From Granulosicoccaceae bacterium (lineage in GTDB: Bacteria > Pseudomonadota > Gammaproteobacteria > Granulosicoccales > Granulosicoccaceae), in the NCBI GenBank assembly GCA_020629835.1, contig JAHDCO010000004.1, forward strand, positions 62,001-126,000: DNA of 64,000 nucleotides, read 5' to 3'. The position numbers and the translations under genes were made by a program. Position 1 is the stretch's first letter. Each line of letters starts with the position of its first letter. Of the stretch, positions 1 to 7,517 are shown in pieces. The notes below the pieces were generated by a model, which saw only the letters and a program-made list of their open reading frames with translations, was not told where the DNA came from and made no database searches.

Positions 1-358
1 CTGCGAATAACGTATCGATAACCGCACTTAATAAACGATCACTACGTGGTGGTAGGCGTGAGGTAAAGATATCTACTGCAGCATGGGCACCGCGTAATTG
101 ACATAAGGGCAGAAACGCAAATATGGCAAACGCCATACCGGCTTCCACCAACTCGAAATCCCCATTAATTGGCCCGATGCCCACGGCAAGAAGCGATTCG
201 CTGATTGAAGGTAAGGTTGTTGAAAACCAGTCGCTATGCAAGAGCCCGTTGAGCAAACGTCCCGCAATGGATAAGCAAGTGAGCAATATAAGCGCGGACA
301 AAACCAGCCCGCCCAGCTGCGCAAAGAGTCGCGCAATACGATCAAAAAATCGGTACAT
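1..358 (-). CDS. TRAP transporter small permease (DctQ-type), 3' end outside window
   Basis: The frame is open from an ATG at 358 to the left edge, about 119 residues, so the gene is truncated by the window. It begins MYRFFDRIARLFAQLGG, followed by a hydrophobic stretch (residues ~16-32), a loop, and a second hydrophobic segment around AFAIFAFLPLCQLRGAHAAVD; the last motif resembles the centre of DctQ-like subunits. DctQ proteins are four-helix membrane subunits that bridge the binding protein and the large permease of TRAP transporters, which import carboxylates or sugar acids with sodium. It lies 68 bp downstream of a DctP-type binding protein on the same strand, the usual P-Q order; a DctM gene is expected to the left. 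The substrate cannot be read from the sequence. Confidence 0.8.
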   Translation of the reverse strand, partial: MYRFFDRIARLFAQLGGLVLSALILLTCLSIAGRLLNGLLHSDWFSTTLPSISESLLAVGIGPINGDFELVEAGMAFAIFAFLPLCQLRGAHAAVDIFTSRLPPRSDRLLSAVIDTLFA

Positions 359-426
359 GAGGTGTCGGTTACGGTTGTTATAACCGCCCGCTGATGCGAG
401 CGGCTACATAACCAGTCAGTGGTTTG

Positions 427-1473
427 TTAATAGCTGGACGTAGCGCCCATGCAATCACCACCCATCAACGCTTTCGCCTGATCGATACGCGCCTGGCCAT
501 CGATGCCTTTCTCGTTCATCTCGGCTACCCATTCAGCGTAAATGGGTTGCACGACAGAGCTCCACTCAGCGGTATCGCTTACTGTGACGATGTTGTTTCC
601 GTTATCAACGGCGATCGCTCGTGCCGGGCCATCCGCGTCAGCTTGAGTGCCACCAGCGAAAATAGAGAATTCCAAACCTGAGTTGGCGTCGACGACGGCC
701 TTTAAGTCATCAGGCATAGAATTGTATTTCGCTTCGTTCATCGCCAGCACGAAGGTCAGGGTATATAAGGCGGGTCCTTCGAATTCAGTGTGGTTTTCAA
801 CCAGTTCGGGAATCTTTAACGCTGCCGTCACTTCCCAAGGGATGGTTGTGCCGTCGATAACCCCTTTAGACAATCCTTCAGGAACAGCCGGTACCGGCAT
901 ACCAACAGGTGTTGCACCAGTGAGTTCGAGCAGTTTGTTCACAAGTCGTGAACCACCACGAATCTTCATACCTTCTAAGTCAGCTGGTGTTTCAACAGGG
1001 TCAGCGGTATGGAACATACCTGGGCCGTGAACCCAAGTACCCAGAATCTTTACGCCTTTGAATTCACCGGCTTCCATGTGCTCTTCGAACATGTTCCAGT
1101 AAGCACACGAAGCGGCGCGCGCATCATCCACCATGAATGGAAGTTCAAACACTTCGGTGGTGGGGAAACGACCGGGTGTATAGCCAACGACTGTCCAGAC
1201 CACATCGGCTACACCGTCGATGGCTTGATCCATGAGTTCTGGTGGTGAGCCGCCCAATTGCATTGACGGAAAGCGATCGACTTTGATACGACCTTCTGAA
1301 GCTTCTTCAACTTTGTCTGCCCAAACATCCAACACCAATTTGGGTACGTTGGCTTGTGCTGGCAGGAACTGATGCAGCTTTAAAGTGACTTCCTGAGCCG
1401 AAGCCTGGCTAGCGAGAACGGCTGCTCCTGCAACGCCGATAAGCGCGCGGCACAGCGTTTTTTTGACGGTCAT
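427..1473 (-). CDS. TRAP transporter substrate-binding protein (DctP family)
   Basis: 348 residues with a Sec signal peptide (MTVKKTLCRALIGVAGAAVL, cleavage near ASA-QE), so the mature protein is periplasmic. The body has DctP features: LKLHQFLPAQ at the start, then a WADKVEEASEGRIKVDRFPS segment and a central G-MKIRGGSRLVNKLLELTGA region that contains the conserved arginine which usually contacts a substrate carboxylate. The start is supported by a good ribosome-binding site, GGAGG, 8 bases upstream. It delivers an organic acid to the DctQ/DctM membrane subunits. The nearby KduD-like and zinc dehydrogenases suggest a sugar acid, but this is inference. It is divergent from the ArsR gene across a 399 bp gap. 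Confidence 0.9.
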   Translation of the reverse strand: MTVKKTLCRALIGVAGAAVLASQASAQEVTLKLHQFLPAQANVPKLVLDVWADKVEEASEGRIKVDRFPSMQLGGSPPELMDQAIDGVADVVWTVVGYTPGRFPTTEVFELPFMVDDARAASCAYWNMFEEHMEAGEFKGVKILGTWVHGPGMFHTADPVETPADLEGMKIRGGSRLVNKLLELTGATPVGMPVPAVPEGLSKGVIDGTTIPWEVTAALKIPELVENHTEFEGPALYTLTFVLAMNEAKYNSMPDDLKAVVDANSGLEFSIFAGGTQADADGPARAIAVDNGNNIVTVSDTAEWSSVVQPIYAEWVAEMNEKGIDGQARIDQAKALMGGDCMGATSSY

Positions 1474-1838
1474 AGATATTCCTCCGTTAGGTGCTTTCAG
1501 GTTTTTTGTTTTATTTGGACTGACGAATTTGTACTACTCATCTCAATATGACACACCCTGCCGGGTTTGTCGTGCAGTGAACGCCAAGACGTTGATCCGT
1601 GGGCTTGTCGGCGCCCGTAACCCCATCGGCTTTGCATTGAGGTGCACAAATTAAACGTTGCACAAACACGCGTTGAATCTTCAAGTACGCCCGCGGGGTG
1701 GGTTGCTCCGCACTCATCGTTTCAAGCGGTGCACCCGCTTGGTCTTGCTCAGAGCGGCATTGGCTTACAGATGCAGGTGCCCTACTCGTATCGGGCGGTT
1801 TTACCCGCCAGGACCAGGGTGCTGGCGAGAACGGGTAC
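1474..1838. other. intergenic region between dctP and arsR
   Basis: About 365 bp without a credible gene. It must hold the promoter for the TRAP operon on the minus strand. A short GC-rich hairpin (GGCGG 1794-1798 with CCGCC 1805-1809) and other G/C-rich partially complementary segments suggest a structured leader or attenuator, but I cannot match it to a known riboswitch class. Confidence 0.4.
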
Positions 1839-1886
1839 TTGACATTACGTAAGCTGTCACTTACGGTAAGTCATGACTTACGGTAA
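1839..1886 (+). promoter_or_regulatory. promoter and palindromic operator overlapping the arsR start
   Basis: A TTGACA hexamer (1839-1844) precedes nested dyads: CGTAAG (1848-1853) with CTTACG (1860-1865), and a perfect 16-base palindrome GTAAGTCATGACTTAC (1866-1881) that contains the ATG start at 1873. ACTTACGGTAA also occurs as a direct repeat at 1859-1869 and 1876-1886. ArsR-family repressors bind such dyads, so autoregulation by the downstream gene is likely. No Shine-Dalgarno precedes the ATG, so the message may be leaderless. No good -10 hexamer is visible at 17 bp from TTGACA. Confidence 0.55.
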
Positions 1887-2199
1887 AGATCTGAACATCA
1901 CGCTGTTGGCATTGGCTGATCCAACCCGCAGAGAAATCATCAATAGACTTCGTCACGGTGAACTGGCCGTGGGCGAAATTGCCGCGGGTATGTCTATTAG
2001 TCGGCCCGCGGTCAGTCAGCATCTGCGGGTGCTCTCTGATGCCGGCCTGCTAACCGTAACCCCGATGGGTGCAAAGCGGCTTTACCGCATTGCGCCGGAA
2101 GGTACGCAACCACTACGTCAATACCTGGATGAACTGTGGGATGACGCCCTGACGGCATTTGCAACAAAGGCAGAAGAACAGGCAAAGGAAACTCAATGA
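1873..2199 (+). CDS. ArsR-family winged-helix transcriptional regulator
   Basis: 108 residues with the ArsR/SmtB winged-helix fold: ALADPTRREIINRLRHGEL (helix 1-2), a recognition helix around ISRPAVSQHLRVLSDAGLL, then a beta wing VTPMGAKRLYRI. There are no cysteines, so metal sensing of the classical ArsR type is unlikely. This is the short ArsR subclass usually encoded beside an AHSA1/SRPBCC protein. Its stop overlaps the start of that partner by four bases (ATGA), indicating translational coupling. A perfect palindrome over its own start codon suggests autorepression. Signal and targets are unknown. Confidence 0.88.
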   Translation: MTYGKDLNITLLALADPTRREIINRLRHGELAVGEIAAGMSISRPAVSQHLRVLSDAGLLTVTPMGAKRLYRIAPEGTQPLRQYLDELWDDALTAFATKAEEQAKETQ

Positions 2200-2639
2200 T
2201 TAACCCGATACGCAAGTCCATTACGGTTCCGTTGAACCCAACTGATGCGTTTACTTTATTTACTGAACAAATCCATGAGTGGTGGCCCGGGCACACCTTT
2301 TCGGTATCGGCATACAGTAACGAGGTACCTAAAACCATCGTGTTTGAATCATTTAAAGACGGTGAAATTTTTGAATTGACTGCAGATAACCAGAAACATG
2401 TTTGGGGAAACGTGATCGCCTACGATGTGGGGGCTTACCTGGCTTTTACCTGGTTTCCGGGTCGAACCGCTACTGAAGCAACGGTCGTGACAGTTAGCTT
2501 TAAAGCGGCTGACGGTGGCACGCAATGCGAATTAACGCACGGTGGTTTTGGTGTTCTCGGTGACGACGCCGAGAAAATCTCAAGTAATTACGTAAACGGT
2601 TGGGATGCCGTCTTAGCGCCCTACATAAACGCGGCGTAG
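2196..2639 (+). CDS. SRPBCC / AHSA1-type (START-like) domain protein
   Basis: 147 residues. It opens with the AHSA1-like pattern IRKSITVPLNPTDAFTLFT and a conserved WWPGHTF turn, and ends with the helix FGVLGDDAEKISSNYVNGW and VLAPYINAA typical of this family, whose members have a hydrophobic helix-grip cavity for small ligands. It overlaps the ArsR gene by four bases. ArsR-AHSA1 pairs are widespread, and the AHSA1 partner is usually assigned no proven reaction; ligand binding is plausible. Cytoplasmic, no signal peptide. Confidence 0.85.
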   Translation: MINPIRKSITVPLNPTDAFTLFTEQIHEWWPGHTFSVSAYSNEVPKTIVFESFKDGEIFELTADNQKHVWGNVIAYDVGAYLAFTWFPGRTATEATVVTVSFKAADGGTQCELTHGGFGVLGDDAEKISSNYVNGWDAVLAPYINAA

Positions 2640-2922
2640 GCTTCACAACATCCCGCGTACCGTGGGTAAGCGTGTATGAGTTGAGCTTAAATCGGTGTTG
2701 CGCTTAGTCCAAATAATTTTTTACTAGTTTGGTACGACACAACTGTGCAATGGAACAAAAACACCCGGAGAACGCTGGATGTTTAACCGCAGTGTGTAAC
2801 AATTAAAGGCAACAAGGCTCAGCCTCTGGGACACTTACGTTTTTAGCATTTGCTTTAAATACCCTGACTAAAAACAATAACTAAAAAGTCCACACCTCTT
2901 GGAAACCAGGACATACAAAAGA
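2640..2922. other. intergenic region upstream of the dehydrogenase operon
   Basis: About 280 bp, A/T-rich, without a gene. It should contain the promoter of the adh-kduD-pcd operon. TTTGGTACGACACAA (2728-2742) has weak dyad character such as GntR-type sugar-acid regulators recognise, but the match is too loose to name a regulator. I see no convincing terminator for the SRPBCC gene. Confidence 0.3.
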
Positions 2923-3960
2923 ATGAAAGTAAAAGCGGCCTATTACAAGGGCAATAAACATTTTTCGGTGGAAACCATCACACCGAATGCACCCGAAGCG
3001 GGTGAAGTGCAAATCGCTGTTGCCTACTGTGGCATCTGTGGAACCGATCTTCACGTATACCTCGGGCACATGGACGCGCGCATCGGGAACCATAGAGTGA
3101 TTGGGCACGAGATGTCCGGGACTGTGGTTGCCGTCGGTTCCGGCGTGTCTGACTATTCAGCGGGTGACCGTGTAGTCGTAAGGCCACTGGTTGCGTGTGG
3201 AAAATGCCCTGCTTGCTTGCGCGGTCATGCGCACGTTTGCCAGAACCTGACCTTTCTTGGTTTAGATACTGACGGTGCTTTTCAAGAGCGTTGGAACGTA
3301 CCCGCTCATACGTTACACAAAATTCCGGATAACCTTTCACTTGACGAGGCAGCCTTGATTGAGCCAGTGGCCGTTGCCTGTCACGATGTTAAGCGAGGGA
3401 ATGTTCAAGCCGGTGAAGATGTATTAGTCATCGGAGGTGGTCCTATTGGCATGCTGGTCGCACTTGCCGCCAAGAACGCAGGCGGTAAGGTCACCGTTAG
3501 CGAGATCAATCCGAGCCGTCTGGCCGTTGCAGAAAAGCTTGGAATGAAAACGATCAATCCCAAAGAGACGGATGCGGTTGAAACTATCATGGCCGACACG
3601 AACAACAAAGGCATGGATGTCGTATTCGAGGTTTCAGGGACTCAACCTGGTATTGATCTGATGACGGCGGCTGCGTCTGTACGAGGCCGCATCGTTATGG
3701 TCGCGATTCACGCGACAAAACCTGAGGTCGATGTATTTCAGTTTTTCTGGAAAGAACTGGAAATGATTGGTGCTCGGGTTTATGAACCAGCCGACTACGA
3801 CGATGCGATAGCGTTGGTTGCAGACGGTGGAATACCAGCTAAAGAAATCATCACCGGTGTTGAAGCGCTTGCGAATATAGAGCACGCGTTTTCAGACCTC
3901 AGCGGTAATCCGCAAGCGATGAAAATACTTATCCAATGTGCTGAGGAGACGCCAGCATGA
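2923..3960 (+). CDS. zinc-dependent medium-chain alcohol/polyol dehydrogenase
   Basis: 345 residues from the ATG at 2923, chosen because MKVKAAYYKG fits the family N-terminus; an upstream TTG at 2899 would add eight atypical residues. Catalytic zinc ligands are visible in GICGTDLH and GHEMSGTV, and the structural-zinc cysteines in CGKCPACLRGHAHVC. The Rossmann motif is VLVIGGGPIGMLVALAA. It belongs to the sorbitol/threonine/idonate dehydrogenase branch of the MDR superfamily, which oxidises secondary alcohols with NAD(P). It overlaps the next gene, a KduD-like reductase, by four bases. Together with the TRAP transporter this suggests sugar-acid or polyol oxidation; the substrate is not decidable here. 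Confidence 0.88.
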   Translation: MKVKAAYYKGNKHFSVETITPNAPEAGEVQIAVAYCGICGTDLHVYLGHMDARIGNHRVIGHEMSGTVVAVGSGVSDYSAGDRVVVRPLVACGKCPACLRGHAHVCQNLTFLGLDTDGAFQERWNVPAHTLHKIPDNLSLDEAALIEPVAVACHDVKRGNVQAGEDVLVIGGGPIGMLVALAAKNAGGKVTVSEINPSRLAVAEKLGMKTINPKETDAVETIMADTNNKGMDVVFEVSGTQPGIDLMTAAASVRGRIVMVAIHATKPEVDVFQFFWKELEMIGARVYEPADYDDAIALVADGGIPAKEIITGVEALANIEHAFSDLSGNPQAMKILIQCAEETPA

Positions 3961-4727
3961 GTGTGTTAAACGCATTTGATTTAAGCGGTAAAACCGCACT
4001 GGTAACTGGCTGCAAACGGGGTATCGGTAAAGCAATGGCGTTAGCGCTAGCCGAAGCCGGTGCAGATATTGTTGGCGTATCGGCAAGCCTTGAATCCAGT
4101 GGCAGCCAGGTTGGCAAGGAAGTAGAAGCTCTGGGCAGACGCTTTACCGCCTATCAATGTGACTTTTCCAACCGCGATGCCACCAAGGCGTTCACTCAAA
4201 GCGTTCTGGAGAAGCACGACCGAATTGATATCCTCGTCAATAACGCCGGCACCATCAAGCGTGCGCCAGCGGCAGAGCATCCGGATGAATTCTGGGATGA
4301 GGTGATTGAAGTTAATTTAAACGCGCAGTTTCTGATTACCCGAGCCATTGGTGCGCACATGCTGAAGAACCAATCGGGAAAGATTATCTTTACCGCCTCC
4401 CTACTCACCTTCCAAGGCGGCATTACCGTTCCAGGCTATGCGGCGAGTAAAGGCGGAATTGGTCAGTTAACCATGGCGTTTGCGAACGAATGGGCAGCTC
4501 GCGGTATCAATGTCAATGCCATTGCGCCGGGATACATACGAACCGACAACACTCAGGCGTTACAGGACGATGCAGAACGCAGTGAGTCTATTTTGCAACG
4601 AATTCCCGCAGGACGTTGGGGTGAGCCAGACGACTTTGCCGGCCCTGTTGTGTTCCTGGCATCAAGCGCATCGAATTACATGCACGGCACGGTGCTCACC
4701 GTTGATGGTGGATGGATGGGCCGGTAA
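3957..4727 (+). CDS. KduD-like short-chain dehydrogenase (2-deoxy-D-gluconate 3-dehydrogenase family)
   Basis: 256 residues, classical SDR. Cofactor motif TGCKRGIGKAMALALAEAG near residue 18, NNAG at ~92, catalytic Ser in TASLLTFQGG, YAASKGG with the Tyr-x3-Lys pair, and a C-terminal TVDGGWMGR. The signatures ALGRRF, GRWGEPDD and VFLASSASNYMHG closely follow KduD, which reduces or oxidises 3-keto/2-deoxy hexonates and works in hexuronate breakdown. It is translationally coupled to the upstream zinc dehydrogenase (ATGA overlap) and is followed after four bases by a pterin dehydratase gene. Specificity within the KduD-like group is inferred. Confidence 0.85.
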   Translation: MSVLNAFDLSGKTALVTGCKRGIGKAMALALAEAGADIVGVSASLESSGSQVGKEVEALGRRFTAYQCDFSNRDATKAFTQSVLEKHDRIDILVNNAGTIKRAPAAEHPDEFWDEVIEVNLNAQFLITRAIGAHMLKNQSGKIIFTASLLTFQGGITVPGYAASKGGIGQLTMAFANEWAARGINVNAIAPGYIRTDNTQALQDDAERSESILQRIPAGRWGEPDDFAGPVVFLASSASNYMHGTVLTVDGGWMGR

Positions 4728-4731
4728 TTCC

Positions 4732-5043
4732 ATGCCTCCAAAAACACTTAGCGCGGAGGACATTGCTGGCGCAATGGCTGAACTGCATGCAGATTGGCAA
4801 TACAGCAGCAACACCCACGCTATTAGTCGGGAGTTTAAAACCAGGGATTTTGCTGAAGCGTTATTGGTTACGAATTTGGTTGCTGCGGTCGCTGAGCGTC
4901 ACAACCATCATCCGGATATAAAAATGGGTTGGGGTTATTGCCACATAGAGTTTACTACTCACTCCACTCAGTCATTAACCGAGCTGGATATACGGTGTGC
5001 TAAAAAGTTGGATGGTTTGCATACGTTTTTGATCAGTGAGTAG
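4732..5043 (+). CDS. phhB: pterin-4a-carbinolamine dehydratase (PhhB/DCoH family)
   Basis: 103 residues, the normal length. The active-site motif is clear at about residues 57-61 (HNHHPD), followed by the WGYCHIEFTTHS strand and the C-terminal LTELDIRCAKKLD helix. The enzyme dehydrates 4a-hydroxytetrahydrobiopterin to regenerate the pterin cofactor of aromatic amino acid hydroxylases (EC 4.2.1.96). No hydroxylase gene is in the window, and the gene starts only four bases after the KduD-like dehydrogenase stop, so its pathway role here is unclear; it may act in general pterin recycling. Confidence 0.88.
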   Translation: MPPKTLSAEDIAGAMAELHADWQYSSNTHAISREFKTRDFAEALLVTNLVAAVAERHNHHPDIKMGWGYCHIEFTTHSTQSLTELDIRCAKKLDGLHTFLISE

Positions 5044-5046
5044 AGA

Positions 5047-5090
5047 GGCAATTCCGAGCGGACTATATATACAAAGCCGACGGAATTGCC
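5047..5090. terminator. perfect 10-bp stem-loop between convergent genes
   Basis: GGCAATTCCG (5047-5056) pairs perfectly with CGGAATTGCC (5081-5090) around a 24-base loop, just after the pterin dehydratase stop and before the convergent tmm gene. There is no U tract, so it may be a weak bidirectional terminator or an mRNA-end stabiliser. Confidence 0.5.
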
Positions 5091-5167
5091 CCGATCAAGC
5101 CGCGCTCAACACCTGGGTGCATTTTGCGCTTTGGGTTACACAGAAACCTAAACTGGTAACGGCTTGT

Positions 5168-6514
5168 TTAGGTTTCAGTTTGCAAATATGACTCCAGCGA
5201 ATCATCTAATGCGTCTTTCCATGGTGTGTGGTGCGCTGGTGCCATGGTACCGGTGAGAGCAGATTTGTAACCGTGGTTACGAAACGTCATGATGCCCTGC
5301 TTTTTGTGCTTCTTCCATTCGAAAAATGCCTGGTTTGCGCCTTCAATATCAAACTCAGGGTAATCCGTTAACGCCATAAGGCGAAGCGTGTAGTCACCTT
5401 GAAAGCGAATGGATTCGTAGTCGTCTGCTATAGCGTCCTCCTCAGCCCGCCAGTGATCGATATCCGCTTGCATCTCAGGCTGAGGTGGTAACGCTATACG
5501 CTCTAAGATGACATCTCGGGCGTACCATGCCTGTGCGTCAAACATATTAAAGGTGTACCACTGATCCTGCATGCCCAGATACATCAGCTTGGGATTATGT
5601 TGCCATACCACCCCATTGTATAAGTCAACGGGGTATAGCCGATTATTGGTCTCCAGTCTCAGATCATCGGCCATAAACGGAAAATAATGTTGATAGCCTG
5701 TGCACAGGATTATGGCGTCGATCTTTTTTGTCGTACCGTCTTTAAACGTCGCGGTGCTTCCTTCTACCTGAGTTAGCAGTGGCACTTCTTCCCAATTGTC
5801 AGGCCAGTCGTAGCCCATCGCTGCTGTGCGGTGAGACACGGTGACAGATTTACATCCATACTTCCAACATTGAGAGCCAATATCTTCAGCAGAATAGGAG
5901 GTTCCAATAATCAGCACGTCCCTGTCTTTAAATTCTGTTGCATCTCGAAAGTCGTGTGCATGAAGTATCCGCCCGGGAAAACGATCAAACCCTTCGAACT
6001 CCGGCACGTTAGGGGTTGAGAAGTGGCCCGTCGCCACAATGACGTGGTCGAACTGTTCGGTGTATTGCCTGGCCTCAGGTAGGTTATTCACAGTGACATC
6101 AAACAGACCACGGCTTTCATCAAAGCTAACCTGGCGTACCGCGGTATTAAAACGAATCCAGTCCCTGACGCCGGCCTTTTTAACGCGCCCTTCGATGTAG
6201 TCAAATAGCACAGCGCGTGGCGGATACGACGCGATAGGTTTTCCGAAATGCTCTTCAAACGAGTAGTCTGCAAATTCCAACCCCTCTTTGGGGCCGTTAG
6301 ACCACAAGTACCGATACATACTGCCGTGTACGGGTTCGCCGTATTGATCTATGCCTGTACGCCAGGTGTAGTTCCATAGCCCTCCCCAGTTACTTTGTTT
6401 TTCGAAACAGACAACTTCGGGTATATCAGCACCGGATTGTTGAGCTGACTGGAAGGCGCGGAGTTGTGCAAGACCACTGGGCCCGGCACCGATTATGGCA
6501 ACTCGTTTAGTCAT
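5168..6514 (-). CDS. tmm: trimethylamine monooxygenase
   Basis: 448 residues, the length of characterised bacterial Tmm. It carries the FAD-binding GAGPSG (residues 9-14), the FMO fingerprint [11 protein letters not shown] and the NADPH-site motif [10 protein letters not shown]. Tmm-like stretches are plain: [55 protein letters not shown] and [17 protein letters not shown]. The enzyme oxidises trimethylamine to trimethylamine N-oxide with O2 and NADPH in the cytoplasm. It overlaps the upstream DMT permease gene by four bases and is the last gene of the tmo operon. TMAO demethylase and the TMAO importer in the same direction strongly support the assignment. Confidence 0.96.
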   Translation of the reverse strand: MTKRVAIIGAGPSGLAQLRAFQSAQQSGADIPEVVCFEKQSNWGGLWNYTWRTGIDQYGEPVHGSMYRYLWSNGPKEGLEFADYSFEEHFGKPIASYPPRAVLFDYIEGRVKKAGVRDWIRFNTAVRQVSFDESRGLFDVTVNNLPEARQYTEQFDHVIVATGHFSTPNVPEFEGFDRFPGRILHAHDFRDATEFKDRDVLIIGTSYSAEDIGSQCWKYGCKSVTVSHRTAAMGYDWPDNWEEVPLLTQVEGSTATFKDGTTKKIDAIILCTGYQHYFPFMADDLRLETNNRLYPVDLYNGVVWQHNPKLMYLGMQDQWYTFNMFDAQAWYARDVILERIALPPQPEMQADIDHWRAEEDAIADDYESIRFQGDYTLRLMALTDYPEFDIEGANQAFFEWKKHKKQGIMTFRNHGYKSALTGTMAPAHHTPWKDALDDSLESYLQTET

Positions 6515-7461
6515 GGTAAGAATGCACTCCTCTTGTTCGTAAGTTGATTACGCTGTGTATTCAAATCAATGCAAACGGCCAACACAATAATGCCGCCACC
6601 CAGCATTGATAACATTGTTAGCTCGGTACCGACTAACCATGCTGCGGTACTCGTGGCTACAAGAATTTCAACCATGGTTAGTAAGGCAGCGGTGGGAGCG
6701 GGTATTCGGCGTGCGCCCCAGATCTGTCCTAACATCGACGGAAAAAGAACGGCGGCACCAAAAGCTGCTGCCAACGGGACTGTTTTTAAAAGATCCTTTG
6801 ATTCGTTAACCAAATTGCTTGTTGTGTCGGCACTGTCCCAACTTTGTAATAGGATTGCGCACAGACTTGCCAACAGGCATCCCGCGATGACTGTTGCCGT
6901 CGTACTCGCATAGGCGGGCGTGTCCTGTTTGCCACGCAGCAGAGATAAACTTACGCCCCAGCAAAAGCCGGACGCGATTGCACACCAATCACCAGCATTG
7001 TGTGGCAACGGCAATGCGAATCCGCCTCCAAGCAACAACCAAACACCGATTAGCGCCGCTGCAATGACCCACAGTTGTTGCTGTCGAATGGGTTCTCCGT
7101 AAACCACACGTGCCGAAATAGTTGTCCACAAAGGCAATAGGTAAAACAGAAAGATGGCTCGAATCACATCGGTGTAGAGTACGGCAGTGAAGTACAGCAC
7201 AGTGGCTAAGCCAAGCGCAGCGCCCACGATCCATCCGTCGGGTGTTGCAAGGTCTTTGAATTCGCCTTTTACAACAGTCACACAGAACGCCGGCAAGCCA
7301 GCTGCAGCGAGTACCATTGCGATGGCCCACAATCCCGGTATTCCAGTCTGCTCAAGATAGCGTAGTGGAATCCAGAAAAGTCCCCATATCGCCGCCCCGG
7401 CAATAACCGCCCATGCGCCCGCTTTGTCGGTGCCATTAGCTTGTACCGCGGTGGTACTCAT
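6511..7461 (-). CDS. DMT/EamA-family membrane transporter
   Basis: 316 residues from the ATG at 7461 ([10 protein letters not shown]); a longer reading to 7557 adds 32 polar residues and overlaps the upstream tmoW gene, so the shorter start is preferred. About ten hydrophobic segments in two repeats (for example [20 protein letters not shown] and the final [18 protein letters not shown]) mark the drug/metabolite transporter superfamily. Such proteins usually export amino acids or other small metabolites. Its four-base overlap with tmm and position behind the TMAO importer suggest a role in methylated-amine handling, for example overflow efflux, but this is only context. Confidence 0.8.
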   Translation of the reverse strand: MSTTAVQANGTDKAGAWAVIAGAAIWGLFWIPLRYLEQTGIPGLWAIAMVLAAAGLPAFCVTVVKGEFKDLATPDGWIVGAALGLATVLYFTAVLYTDVIRAIFLFYLLPLWTTISARVVYGEPIRQQQLWVIAAALIGVWLLLGGGFALPLPHNAGDWCAIASGFCWGVSLSLLRGKQDTPAYASTTATVIAGCLLASLCAILLQSWDSADTTSNLVNESKDLLKTVPLAAAFGAAVLFPSMLGQIWGARRIPAPTAALLTMVEILVATSTAAWLVGTELTMLSMLGGGIIVLAVCIDLNTQRNQLTNKRSAFLP

Positions 7462-7517
7462 AAAGCGCTGCTCGTTTGCTTCAGCACGCGTTTGTATACG
7501 CTGTGACCCATTCTCCC

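Noticed and set aside
1640-1850. possible riboswitch in the leader between dctP and arsR
   Set aside because: G/C-rich segments and one 5-bp hairpin are present, but I cannot align them with a known riboswitch core.
4480-4731. N-terminal extension of the pterin dehydratase frame
   Set aside because: It lies wholly within the KduD-like gene in another frame and the family length fits the ATG at 4732.
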